A stretch of 64,000 nt of DNA from Camarhynchus parvulus. Lineage: Eukaryota; Chordata; Aves; Passeriformes; Thraupidae. The notes under the pieces are model-generated. The model ran no database searches, had not been told where the DNA came from, and saw only the letters and a program-made list of their open reading frames with translations. The stretch lies in the NCBI RefSeq assembly GCF_901933205.1, contig NC_044600.1:3100001-3164000 (forward strand), written 5' to 3'. Shown here piece by piece: positions 50,373 through 63,479 of this stretch. The position numbers and the translations under genes are program-made. Every line of letters begins with the position of its first letter. Positions within the stretch are counted from its first letter, which is position 1.

Positions 50373-53300
50373 TTTACTGAACATTTTCCTGTTTTCTTCC
50401 TGAGCAAGAAAAGGAATCAAGCCCAAGATGCCTGAGTTAAAAAAAAAAGTTCCAGCCCAGTGATAGTAATGTGCCTAAATGAGGTAGAGTACAGAGTAAG
50501 GTTTGTTGAATTCTCTGCTGCTTGCTATGGGTATTTCTCAGATTGTGCTGGACATTTCCCTGCATCCTTGAGATAACATAGAAGAGTGCAGAGGAATGAA
50601 TTTTCTGCTTCTAGTAAAGCCTAAATGAAAAATTAGATCAACAGAGATGTTTAGGCATGCAAAGATAGAGATAAATGCTGACAGGATCATGAGAAATCCC
50701 ATGTTTAGGCCAGTGAGTTTATTCAGAATTAAGCGCATTATCCATGTAATTCACTTTTGAAGATATCATCCATCACCAAGCTGCATGCTTAAATGCCACT
50801 GTAAATCTGGACCAAGTCACTCTTGTTGGTAACCAAGACTGGGGGAAAAAACAACTGCAAAACTGAAAGAATGCAATGATACAAATAGAGCTACTGCTTT
50901 ATTTTGTCCTTGAACAAAACAGAGGCTACTTTCTAAATACAGCTCATTACTGTAGAAGAGATCATTCTGCCAAAAACACGGAGTAGTGCAGTAAGTTATC
51001 TAAAAAGCCTCAGGAACTTCTTGGCCAGACAGCACAATCTGTTCAGGCACCCTTTGATATGCTATCAGCAGACACAGAGCAATCTAGCTGTGCCTGCTCC
51101 CTCTATCACTCTCCCAGACTGCTGCTGCTCCCTGGGTTCTATTTCTGTGCATATCCATGCATGTACGAACCCTTAATGGATTTCCCTTACATGAATTCAT
51201 GCAATCCATCCTCAACCAGTGCGCAGGCAGGGTGAAAAGGTGGGGTTAGAAACCTTCATTCAATCAAACAGAGCTGGAAACTGCAAAATGTGACATTAGG
51301 AGCAATTAATTTAATCATCTGCAGAAGGGTTAACCACTGCTCTTGCTATGTTGTGCTCCTTGCAAAATAAAAATAACAACTGGGCACTGCATCAGGACTG
51401 CTGAAGAACAAAAGGGTAGAACCTCCTCATTCAAGTAAAACAAGTTGCTTTCCAACTGATGGAGTGAATAAAAGCTCTGTCAAAATCTGTAAGAGCGTTT
51501 GCTGAGGCAGCTGTGGCTGAGCAGCCTTTTTTTTTGCAGCTCTAAACAAGCACAATACTTATACATTAATATAATTGCTGCTATTCATTGCCTTTATTCA
51601 AGGTGCTTCAGGGGAGGCAATGTGAGGATAAACAGTTTCAAAGAGCAGAGCATCACCAGAGCAATGTCTTCCAAAATTCTCTTAATCACTGAATTTTGAT
51701 TTGCACAAGAAATCTTTCATAGGAGAAAGGGCTGCACTGATTTTTTATTTTTGTTTGAATGCAAGTCATTTGCTTTTGGAGGTCTTTTTCATAGGTTTTT
51801 CCAGTCTTTAATTTTGGAATTAAACTCTGCCACTTGGATAAGGCAGACAGGCAGCTAATTAGCCAAGAAATGGGCATTGAGAGCTCTTGGAAAAAAAAAA
51901 AACCTCACGCTTTTGTAAGTAAAATGATTGCTGAGGATATGGTATTGATTTGATAGTTTTGCAGCTGAAAATGTTTGCTAATTGGAGAACCAATTCTGTA
52001 TTTTTATTCTCAGCACAGAATCAAGAAGCTTCTGAATTAAGCATCAAGAGCAAATACTTGCTGAAGGAAAAATGAATTCAATAAAAGCCCAGGATGTGAT
52101 ACTGGGTGACACAAAAACCTGGCAGCTGTGCTCTGGGCATTCTAAAAGTGCCCTGGACATGGACAGGTAGAAATAATCCTAAATATAAATCCAAAATTAA
52201 TATCAATGGATGCTAGTAGGCAATTATTGCTGGCCAAGTTAATAACATTTTTCAGCTCTGGTTTTCATCAAAAGGGTCCCTGGGTTTATAAGTCCATCTG
52301 TCAGAGTGATTAACAAGGAGCTATAAAACCTTCTGATGTGCTGCCCTTGCTTTCACAGAATTTTCTCTTTTTCTGACAAATCATTCTGATAGAAAGAAAC
52401 TGGTGAAAGGATAAGGGGTAAAAGGGAGAACTAAAAATGTTAGATGTTTCTTCAGAACCTTAAACATTCCAAAAAATATCTGAACAATATGAGAATTAGT
52501 TTAGATTATTTTTAAATTGATACCTTTTTTTATTTATCTCTATATGTATTTCATCAGGCAATGTTAATCAGGTGTTAATTAAATATTCAGGAAGGAGAAA
52601 TCACATCCCTGTTCTGTTTCACATGTCATTCAAACAGCAAAAAGTGTTTGGTGATCTATGGGAGCTGAATATTTGCAGTCTGCTGGCAAGGGCTGACAAA
52701 TGACACCAATCCCTTCCTCACATCTCTTTGAATTTTCTCAGATTTTTTGGTTTTCATTTTGTTGGGGGATTTTAATAAATTTTCCTCTCTATTCCACATA
52801 AGGTATTGATATTTCTGAAAAAGTGCCAGCCACTACCTTGAGTAATTTCAATAAATATATGTCCAGTAATTCAAGAAGAAAGAAGGGCTGAAGTAAATCC
52901 ACCACCACCCTGCTTCCAGCCCGTTCCCTGCTTCACACCCCTCCACCACCAAAAATAAGTTATCTATGGAGCTCTGGGATGCTTGCTAGGAAGATAACAT
53001 GAAATATAGAGGTATGAATAAATAAGGGAGTGCTTGTTTCTTCCAATGTGTGTGCCTTGTGCTGGTTTATGTTGCTTTCATGTCCCTCCCTTCACCCGTA
53101 CTGTCTCATTCCTTTTATTAATTGCTCTGCTTTTTCTCCCCTTCTTTTTTTCTGGCCTTTCTTCTGCAAAAGCATAACTTCTGTTCTACTCATTCATTTT
53201 TCTTCTCTTCGTTGTCTCTTCACTGTGTAAGTCTCCTTTCCTTTACCTCAGTGAGATTTTTTTTTTCATTCTCTCACTCCTTGTGATTTGTCTGCTCCTC

Positions 53301-53472
53301 CTTCTGGGTCTAATTCTTCCAATTTCTTTGTCATGTGAGCTCTCAGTGACCCCTTTGCTCTGCATTCTGCCTCTACTCTTTCTCTTTATGGCCTTCTACA
53401 TAACTGATTTAATTCTTTTCTCTCCTCCACAGTGCACAGCTGGGACCTCCAGCTCTGTCTTCTGATCTTCAA
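50373..53472. other. Unique AT-rich noncoding DNA
   Basis: No gene or interspersed repeat recognised. It becomes pyrimidine-rich (C/T) at 53040-53450. That gives hydrophobic-looking plus-strand frames (53030-53230, 53283-53465), which reflect base composition rather than membrane proteins. Confidence 0.55.
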
Positions 53473-54035
53473 AAGAATCACAGACTATCCTGTGGTGGAA
53501 GGGTCCATCAGGACAATGGTGTCCAACTGCTGGCACAGGACACTCCATCATGTGAGAGCATTGTCCAAACACTCCTGGAGCTCTGGCAGGTTTGGTGCTG
53601 TGCCCAATCCCTGGGGAGCCTGGGCAGTGCCCAGCCACCCTCTGGGGGAAGAACTTTCTGATATCCAACCTAAACCTCCCCTGACACAACTTCAGGCCAT
53701 TCCCTATCACAGAGAGCAGAGATTGGTGTCTGCCCTTCTTCTCCCCCTCACAAGGGAGTTGTAATTGTTGTGAGTTCTCTCAGTCTCCTCCAGGTGAACA
53801 AGCCCAGCACCCTCAGCTCCTCACACACTTCCCCTCACAGCCCTTCACCATCCTCATTGCCCTCCTTTGGATTCTCTTTAACATCTTCATACCTTTTTTT
53901 GTTATTTTGGTGCCCAAAACTGCCCCCAGCACTCCAGGTGAGGCGTCCCCAGTTCAGGACCATCCTGTGTTGCTGTTCCTGATGTCCCCAGGACATGGAT
54001 GTCCCTCCTGGCCTGCACACAGGTTACACATCCCC
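53473..54035 (-). mobile_element. CR1 LINE, longer diverged copy
   Basis: Antisense CR1 3' region in order: the tail 'aagaatcacagactatcctg', 'cattgtccaaacactcctgg', 'agcctgggcagtgcccagcc', 'gggggaagaactttctgata', 'tccaacctaaacctcccctg', 'cttcaggccattccctatca', then 'ccagcactccaggtgaggcg'. The match is clear to about 53965. Beyond that it is gapped ('ccccaggacatggatgtcc', 'cctggcctgcacac') and the 5' edge is uncertain. This is the longest CR1 in the window. No intact coding frame. Confidence 0.85.
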
Positions 54036-54169
54036 CTTGCCACCTCCCTCAGCTGTGTTACACCAAAGGCAGCTTCAGTGCTTCTTCTGGACCCTTCCAG
54101 CACATCCCTACACCTGCTTTGGGTTGTTCTAGTTGGGCATAAAGCAGACAGAGCAGCCCAAAAGCAGAA

Positions 54170-54315
54170 TTTCTCTCAGGGAAGGCAGAGGAGCTGCTGC
54201 ACTGCTGCTCCAGGGTGCGCTCTGTCCGTCGGAGCGTGCTGAGGGAGGGATCCAGCGCCGGGGCCGGCTGTGCTCTGATTGCTCTGCACTTCCCAGAGCT
54301 GTGAGGAGCAGAGCG
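54170..54315. other. Short CpG-rich patch next to the CR1
   Basis: Seven CpGs within 54217-54267 ('tgcgctctgtccgtcggagc' onward to 'gcgccggggccgg'), between the CR1 5' edge and AT-rich DNA. Too small to call a CpG island, and not recognised as a repeat. Confidence 0.4.
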
Positions 54316-54529
54316 TAATTAGAACAGCAATGAGGCTTTCTTACAGTTTGGAAGCATTTGTAAATCCCACTGATGGCTTTGTATGGTGAAGAGTTGGGTT
54401 TGTGTAGAAAGGGATTATTGAATTGTGGTATGTCAGTCATGATAATTAGCAAGGCCTGTGCTTGCTGCAGCAGGATGATGGGCTTTGTTTTTTCCCTCTA
54501 GGCCTATCAAACTTGTATAACAGATATTT

Positions 54530-55080
54530 GAAGTTTCACCTTGACATCTAAAACCCTCTTCTCCCAGGTGGAGATCCATACTGGATGCAAGGCCTGGAGA
54601 AAAAGCTGGGTATCCCAAAATCACTGTGCCTCTTCTGGCCTGCTGGGTATGATGGCTTTATCCACTGATGCTGTTCAGGTTTTGCCTTTATTTCTTTTAT
54701 ATATTCTCTGTATTCTTCACATATATATTTCCAGCTCTGTAGTCTATTGTACTATTTCCCAATACTTTTCCATGGCCTTTCCTTAAGCACAAAGACAATA
54801 CAAATTCCAGAGCTCCAAACCCCAGGAAGTAGAAGGCCCCAGTCCTCTCTTGGTTTTTCCTGGGAGCCAAGGCCAAGAACAGCTCTTTGAGATGCATTCT
54901 CATGGACAAAGTACAGCTGGTGCTGAGAGGGGGCTCCAGAGAAGGGGCTTGACCTGGGGGAGAATTGCACTTGTCCTCCTCATTGGTGCTTTTTATCAAT
55001 AATGCTAATTTCCTAAAACCTATACCCCTGTGGTGAGTACACCCATGGCTTTTGTGGACATCTTCCCTTAACTTCCTCTG
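54530..55080 (-). mobile_element. Possible unnamed LTR-like repeat
   Basis: On the minus strand the sequence has a TATA-like box (complement of 54696-54703, 'atataaaa') and an AATAAA hexamer (complement of 54687-54692), with denser, GC-balanced sequence on the 55000 side. A 100-codon minus-strand frame (54697-54999) shows no known domain. The compositional break from its surroundings suggests a dispersed repeat, but I could not define ends or a target duplication. Weak call. Confidence 0.25.
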
Positions 55081-57004
55081 AAGGCCTTCAAATTAAGATC
55101 TTCTTTTATATCACCTCCTTACTAAAATCATCTCGAGTTTCATTTCCAGGTTAGGACAATGCAACACCACAGGAGCCCGTGAGCTCTCTGTTCCTGCTGC
55201 TCACTTGTTAAATTCTGGCAGGTTTTCCACTCATCAGGACCTCAGTGGCAGCCACTCAACCACGCTTGGGCAGTTTGGGGATTAACCCAGGCCAGGAACC
55301 CTCCTCCACCAGGCAGTGGTGGTGGAACTGCCCAGCTTTGGCACAGAAGGGCCCAGCTGAATGGAAATGAGCAGTGCCTGTTGGTCCAAGGGCCCCAAAA
55401 TGGTTCCTGGACTGCTTCATTGTGAAAACTGATGTGTTATTTTTAATCTGTTCAAAAGCAGTTCTGCAGCATCCTATGGAGCTGAATTCAGGAAATCATT
55501 CACAATGGTCATTTTGCATCTGCAGTGCCGGACTTGCAGAGAGATGGGTTTAGATATGCCAATAGCCACAGAATTTTCCAAGAGTAAAATCAATTCCTCA
55601 ATTCCTTCCCTGAATCACGATGTGGATCTATTGCTTAACTTCATTTATGAGCTTAAATGGTAAAGTGAATAGTCCTAGACCTGTATTTTTTAATATATCA
55701 AATACTTTTGTCTTTTCTTCCTAAAAAAGGTGAAAATATAAATGTTTCTACTGTTTTTGTTTGTGCTAGTTCACTTTGAACACTCATCTTACAGCAGTGG
55801 AACTCCATTAAATGCTGCTAATTTATATCAGCCCAGATAAAAAAGACATAGACAACTCAAAAGTTTCATTTCTTTTTTTTTAAATAATATTCAATATTTT
55901 TTGTGTAAGAATTCTTTTCTGTCCACTGTTTCTTCTATGTGTCTTGAAATGGGAAAGGCCTGCTGTTTTCAGAGAGGTTTCCCACGCTCTTGTACAGGCA
56001 GGTCATAAATCACAGCTTGTTAGGTACTGAAATCACCAACTCCCTTTTATTTTTTTTTTTCTCCCAGGCTAACAGTAAGAAACTTGGTCTAGGATGAGTT
56101 TTGGTTTCATTTTTCTTACCAATTTTGAAGATGCTTTTACCAATCCTATTACTAAAAACATTTCCAGTTAACCCTGACGTCCAACAATGAATGTTCCTCC
56201 TCTATCAGAAATTTGTGTGTGCTTGGCATTGACCCATTTATTTCACCTTTCCCTGCAGGAAGAAATTATTTATTTTATTCAGAAATTAATATTGGATGTG
56301 CTTGTGTTAAACCTGGAGCTCTACATGTCTGAGTTAAAAGTTCAAGATGACAATGTAAATCTCAGCATTGATTGCAGCCCTCCTCACTCTGTAAGTTCTG
56401 TTTATTCTTGGAGCCAGGTTCCCCTGTGATCTTGCTTTGCAAGTAATTACTGGGTTCGTGTTTAAGGCAGAAAGGACTGCTAACACACAAGCTGACACAA
56501 AATTCTCAGCAGATCTTAACTCGTTTTCAGTCTTGTAAGACTTTTTCAGAGCGTTCTGATCACAAATTGTTGTTGAGGTGTCTTCATTCTGATCTCACCT
56601 GTCTCTGTTTGCTTCCAGAACCAAGTTTTTAACTCTCCCCACCCACCCAGGCCCATTTTCTCAGCTCTGGGTGCTCTCTCACAGTGCCTCCCACACTGCC
56701 TGGCAGTGATGATCAGCTCCTGAAGGAGTGACTTGCACTCCAACTGGGCAATTAGAGACAAAGGTGAAAACTTTGTTTAAATTTTTATATTTAAAGAATC
56801 TTCAAAGTGTCTTATGAGCTCTAATGACAGGGTTATCAACAAACACAAACACAATGTGAATTATTTATTCCTTCATCTACTTACCAACTGAAAGGAAGTC
56901 AGCTTCTTGTTTAGAGTCAAATCCCAGCTCTGCCAGAGACATGCATTGTGCTGAAGGAGTCAAAGATGTGATGACAAAGCTATTTTAGCAAAACTCCTCC
57001 AAGG

Positions 57005-57175
57005 CAAATGTTAAATAATATATTTAAATTTAAGTACATTTACATATAAAGTAAATATAAATGTATTTATAGACGTGTCTATATAAATAGTATTTGTGTA
57101 TGCGGTCCATTTATACATATACAGTTTTTATAACAAACACATAAAGAGTTTATCTAAATATATTTATAATTTCAT
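57005..57175. repeat. AT-rich low-complexity stretch
   Basis: A long run of TA/AAAT words with few G or C bases, for example 'aaataatatatttaaattta', extending past 'ctaaatatatttataat'. Confidence 0.8.
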
Positions 57176-60100
57176 TTTTTTGACTGAAAAATAAAAAAGT
57201 CTGGTTTTTTTCTGTAACAGACTCCAGCACTTGACACACTTGATAATCCTTTGTCTCCACTGAGATTTACAGAACACCAGAACTCCCTCCCTTTAATTGG
57301 GATGAATTGGTCAAAGGAACATCAGAGTACATCTGTGGTTCCATTTTAAAAACTGGTTAACTAAATTTTAAAAGTTTTAGTCTTGGAACTTTTAGCAGGA
57401 TAAAAAACTTTGAACATTCTGAAATGTATGAGCTCCCCTCCTACCAAAACCTTGCAAACCCAATGCAGTAGAGATGATGGAGATTCCAAATTCCAGTGAT
57501 GGCCAAATTTATGGCACTTTATTTTACATAGATTGTATTGACAGCTTCATCTGGGAAGGAAATGGAGTAAAACATTCATTTTCAATAATTTAATTCTGTT
57601 ATTGATTTTAGATTTCATACCTATACACTTGTAATTGTTCCTTCAGTACTTTTGGAATCCATGATGATGAGCTGGTTGAGTGAGGTGCTTAGGTTTACAT
57701 TGCTTTTAAAGTTATCAAGAAATTCTTAGAGGTGATTAAAAAGAGTAATTGCCTGACTTAGTAACTCATGTAGAGTGTGTAAGACCATGTCTAAGCTATC
57801 CATCATAAAGCAAGCTTAGAATTCACTGCATTCATATTTTAAACAACCTGTCACCATTTATAATCTCAGTATGTAAGAATATGTGTAAGAAATGCAAGAA
57901 AGATAATGTGCTAGGGTATGGTTAGATAATGTTCTGGATGCAATGGAAATGGAAGAAAAGGAGACAAATACAGAAGTAAGGTTACCGCATCCTTTTTAAT
58001 CTGTTTAATTGTAATTTCCATCAGAATGTCAGATCAGGTCACATTTCCAAATGAGCTGTGCAATCAGTGCATGGAAAATGAGCTAAAGAAGAGGCTGATA
58101 TTAACTCTGAATTCTTTTATTTTGTCAATTTTACTAGAACTTCAATAAAGGATGAGTGGGTCTAACTCATAGAGACCAAATATTTTCTTATAAAATTCTG
58201 TTGTATTGATTTTCATGTGCACACCAGGCACATTTGAGATCTGTCTTCTCTTAGTGGGAATTAAAATGTTGGTCAGCATTCATGAGGAACACTGACCAAG
58301 GAGTCCAAATGCCAGATGAGGGGGGCTCTTCTCCCTGACAGAGAAAACTCTTTCTCTGTTCAAACTGCTGCTGCTTTCTGATCTTCAAATTCAGTTACTC
58401 ATTTTCTTTTCCTTCTTGAGTCCAGCTCAGCAGAATTTATTTTCTCTTGAACAATGACCCTCAGTTCCAACTGTGCTGTCTAGGAAAGATTCAGCAGAAC
58501 ATTTTACACTTTCTTTTCTGAAGTAGCTCAGACTTCTTAATTATCCAAGTCATAATTTTCTAATCCAAAGGCACAGGAAAAGGACGAGCAAGGACTAGGT
58601 CTTGGAAATTATTAACATCAGCTTCATCCAAATATAATAAAGTTTTAATATACATTTTATTTTAAGTATTTTTAGATATTTTACGTAAATTAAAATGAAA
58701 ATTACTAAATTACTCATTCAGAAAATAGGAGGAATGTAGTCATTAAAGCTGACTTTATTCAGTTCCCGTTAAGAATCCAGGAAAAGTACCCAAAGACAAA
58801 ATGGAGGGACCCATTTTATTTCCAGCACATCAGAAGGCAGTGGAGATTATCCTCATGGTCTGAAACCCAAAATTCACCTTCCAGATCCTCCTTGAGGAGC
58901 CAGGGAAAGATCAGAACGATGGAGGACAGATGCATGGCAGAAAAGAGCAATAATTTTTTCAAACAGGATGAACTCTGCAGAGCCTGGTCCCCACCAGATC
59001 CCAGTTATCTCAAAAAGTTAATGGCTCTGACACACAATTTTTTTTACACAATGCTCTTCAGAATTTTTATTTAATTTATGTCCATCTCTCAGGCTCTTAT
59101 TGATAAGAGTTTGAATTTTCAGGCTTGAGTATCCCTTGTATATCAAAGGAATGGGAAGACATATGTACCCATGGAAAATCAGGGGGCATCATTTCTCTTC
59201 TGGGCTGAATAGCTGCCATTTAGCCAGCACCAGATGGACAAGAACCATAAATCATGTCCTGGCTCACTCAAAAAATATTTCCAGCCACACTTTGTTTGAA
59301 ATTCCAGATCCTTCCCTTAGTCCTAAACCCCCTCTTGATCCTTGTCCAGGTTACTGAGGATTTAAGGGGGTCAGTCCAGCTAAAATCATTTGTTCTTAGG
59401 CAGCTTTTCCTTACCAGCTCCAAAACCTGCTGGATTATTTTTGCAATTGACAATTTGGCAATTTCTCATGTCTAAAGATGCCACAGATGCTGCAAACTCA
59501 TTTAATCACAATTGAAGATTTATTTTCTTTGTGCTTTGAGCTGTTAATGTGCCATTTCTGTCCTTTGCTCATTATGAGTATATCACCAGACAATAACAAT
59601 CACCAATATGTGTTTAAGATGTATATTCTTTTATTTCTTGCTTTAAAATTTGGAGAGTTAGCAATCAGTTAATTTTTCAGAGTTTTTCTTTTTTTTCCCC
59701 ATTGAAATCTTTACACTCTCCATGATCTTCTAAAGGAAGCATTTAAAATCTCTTTTTTAATAGTTAAATTCTTAATTGTTTTTAAAAGTAACGTACAGGA
59801 TTTAAATCTTGTAACAAGTAGTCTCCAAAGTATTTGCTACCTGGTTTTAAGAATTACTCACTGAAGCCAGGCAGAGCTGTCAAAGTCCCAGAGGCCCAAG
59901 GAAGCTCTGATGACATTGCTACCAAAATTGTTTTGGAGACTTGGCTGTCACTGTTCACCTTTTGCTGTGAAGCACCAGTAAATACAGAAAAAGATGCACC
60001 TAAAGTGCCATGGCTTCCCTTCTCACTGCATCTTTGTTTCATAATCAGGCTTTGATCCTATGAGCAGTTCAGAATGTCTATATTGATTAAACCTTAGGAG

Positions 60101-63100
60101 TCTTCACTTGAAATTCAGGCTGGTACTCTGCAGACTATAATGAACATTACAGAATGCCTGGCGTCTTCTGGGAAACACCTCAAGATTATCAAGTTTAATT
60201 TCCCCTAGGAAGTTCTTTCAGCAGTGCAATCAAGCTAACTTTTACTCTCTGTAATGGAATAAGATTTAATCTGCAATTTTTAAACCACCAACATTTCCTA
60301 AGTTCTTCTTTTAAAAAAGGAAGTTTGCTGGGGTTTTAGGCTCCTGATAGACTTTTTCCCATAGTGCAAGTAATGAATATTCCATCCCTCTTTAGCATGC
60401 TGGATGTGTGCCAGCAACTTTAAGCCTATGGTTCATAAGGAATTTATGTCAATATTGCAATTAAATCCTGTCTGTCATAATAGGTGACCTTTAATCTAGT
60501 GTATATTGAGTCCCTAATCTCTCAGATTGGAACTGAGTGATGGAGATGCAAGACTTCATGAAAGAAAGGCAGATCTTAAGAAAATAATTATTTTTTTGTG
60601 TAAACTGTGATTTTTCAATTACTACTCTCAGCTGGGACAGAAAATATCTAACTCATGATATGTTCTGATTCAAAATTAATCCTTTTGTAACTGTGCTTTT
60701 TTGATTAAAGACTAATTTTTCTTTCTTCCAGACAAAATCCTCAACCCCTGTGGTAATTTTAATGCATTTTTTTTTCTTTCCCAGTATATCATTACAGTAT
60801 GAGCATATTGATAAATACAGATTTAAACAATATAGAGAGGTATTTAGATAAATAATCATTTGATTTATATTATTACCTATAAATATTGCTTTGATGGCAA
60901 AGTGTATCTGGCAAAAACATCCCTAAATTGTGAAAATATTTATTTTTTTTTCAATTTATGAAGTAAATATCCAATTTTTAAAATTAATACTTTTGAGATA
61001 TGTAAAAATAGCTGTAGATGTTGAATGCAGGGTTTAGGGTTTTGGCGATACGGCATGTGAACAATAAAATAGGCTAAACTTTAGTGGCCAGAAATTTTTG
61101 ACAAATACTGGTGGAAACATTTGCATCAGAGAAGAGAATTTTTTCCAGATTGTCTGTGCTGCCAGGTCTGTGCTTGTGCCAACAGAACCGTGCAAGAAAA
61201 TTGTCAACTGTCACATTGATCTTGTTTGTAAAGCAATTTAAAATGTAATGACCAAAACACAATGTCAGAATGAGGTGTTTAGGTTTGTTTGTTTTTTACT
61301 TAAATCACTGTTTTCTCCTAGTTATGTTTTTGGTTCTAATTTCTGAATTTTCTTATACTTCCCAACACCGAGAATAGCGGGAAAATATGTGCCCAAATGA
61401 TCTTCCTTGAAGAAATACATATTTTTCAGTTGGTAAAGGACAGCAATATCACTTAGGGCTATTACTGGATTTTTTGAGCTTCCAATATCTTCTGTTTGAT
61501 GATGGAGAGCAGACATGGCTTTGATGAAAACCATTTAATTTAAATGTCTCCCAAGAGGACAGTTCAGCAGCGCTTTGGTCACTCCTCTTACAGCAGTGGT
61601 GTCAGGATTCCCTCCAGGGAAAACAACACAAATAAAACCAAACCAGAGCAAACCATGGACAGTTTCTGAAGTAGTTCATTCAAGTTTATTCTTTTCATTC
61701 TGCACTTCACTGATATTTTTAAGATGTAAATAAATGAGCCTTCTGCTCAGGGCAGTTCCTGCCATGTCACAGAGGTCTGTTCCTTTGCTCAGAATGGACC
61801 AAGACTGGGGTACAAATAAAGCAAATTTAAATTGGCATCAAACTCAGATTACAAATCCGTATTTTGGAATTTGCTCTTTACAATCTTTACATTATAAAAC
61901 TAGATTAATAAAAAGACTAATTTATACCTAAAACCTCAAAACATTTGGTTAGCTTGTTCTGTACTGTGGAACTTTAAATCCAAAAACTACAGATTGAATT
62001 ACCTGAAGTTTTTTAACTCCTAAAACAGAACTTCATTTATATGGATATGGTCACACTGAACATAAAAATTTCAATGAGTTGTTTTTATATTATTTTCTTT
62101 TTAAATTCCAGTGGGGTGGAATTGAGCTCAGAAAATACCAAACAACCCTTTGTGTTTCCTTAAATCTACTGTAAGAAACTATAGTTACAACATGAACATC
62201 CTTTGTAAACTGTGAAGGAGATCAGCTCACTTCATGCACTTAAAATTTTAAGAAAATCCTTTTTAAGGTTGAAGTATTCAAGGTTTCAATCTCCTTGGTA
62301 TGGGCTACGGCAAGAGAGGGCCCCAGAGGAACTTGAAAGACATCCATGTAGTTGCCACCCATAAATGAAAGAAGTCTGATAAATAACATCTGAAGGATAA
62401 ATTAGAGGGTTTTTCCGGAGAACCAAACGAGACAGAGAGACAAAAGCAAAAGGGGGAAGGATTTCAATAAATGGTGTGTCAGTAGCTGTGGAAGGGGGCT
62501 GATAGGTGAGCAGGCAGGAGGAAGGAGGATTCCTGCTCTATTTCTACTTCAAAGGGACCATTAGAGACTTTTAGATTGGTTCTGGTGGAGTGGGAGGGAT
62601 GGGTCACTGGTTTGAGAGAGATCTGAAGGTGCATCATAAATGAAAAGCTTTAATCAGTGTAGGAATGAGACAAAGCCAAGAACTGAAAAAAAGCAACTGG
62701 AAACATACAGCAAAGTTTCTTTTACAGATGAATGAAGTTCTGCTTTCTTTTATGGCAAATGCCAGAGAGTTAGAAAGGCAAAGAAAGGTTCCTTTGCCCA
62801 GTTTCTCCATGTTGACACACACAGGCACAAATGGCAGCATAAATATCACAGCAACAGAGAAGACAATCAGAAGTAGTGGGAAGGTTGCTGGGTTTGCAAG
62901 CACGACACCAAAAATGAGAGTCATGAGTCGTTAATGTCCATTTAGAGAAGGGGGAGATATGAAAAAGAGGGAATCCTTGATTCTGGGGTCGCAGTGTGAC
63001 ATGGTCACAGGGTGTCATGACAAGTGAGTGGCAGCTTGGTGCAATTTGTCAGCATGAGCTGAAAAACACCAAGACTGCTCCAGAAGGAGCAGGAGAAGGA

Positions 63101-63358
63101 CACTGACCTGTAGGAGAGGGCAAATCAACACACAGATCATCTCTGGTTTGTGAGTGGTTAAGACTTTTTTCCCCCTTCAAACCAAACAAAAATGGTTCAC
63201 CAAGAAATCTCCATTATGCAAAATGGGCTCCTCTGTGTGAATACAGTCCAGAAGATGTCAGCTACATATTTACCCTCTTTAAGTAATTTTTTGCTGAAAA
63301 TATTTGTCTCCTTGCCCTCCAATCCCTGTAACTGTTCTAACTAAAAAAAGTTAGAAGG

Positions 63359-63391
63359 GAGGGATACAAGTTTCGAGGGATACGAGTTTCA
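63359..63391. repeat. Tandem duplication, 16-bp unit
   Basis: 'agggatacaagtttcg' at 63360 is followed by 'agggatacgagtttca' at 63376, with two differences. Confidence 0.85.
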
Positions 63392-63461
63392 TAAATGCCA
63401 AGATGATTTTGCAGTATGAATTTAAAATGTGTCCTGAACAAAAATAATTGATATTTTGTAG

Positions 63462-63479
63462 GTTGTTCATGTTGTTCAT
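63462..63479. repeat. Tandem 9-bp repeat, two copies
   Basis: 'gttgttcat' occurs twice in direct succession. Confidence 0.8.

Noticed and set aside
53030..53465. Leu/Phe-rich plus-strand frames looking like membrane segments
   Set aside because: The DNA is a C/T-rich tract. Hydrophobic residues are the expected translation of pyrimidine-rich codons.
58860..59420. Stretch that looked like a possible LTR or gene fragment
   Set aside because: I could not match it to a known repeat or protein and found no terminal motifs or duplications.
61027..61046. Telomere-like words 'gggtttagggtttt'
   Set aside because: Barely two units. Too short to be an interstitial telomeric repeat.
62634..62924. Hydrophobic minus-strand frame resembling a membrane protein
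   Set aside because: The plus strand is also open (62665-62934). The hydrophobic character comes from reading A-rich sequence in antisense; no motif recognised.
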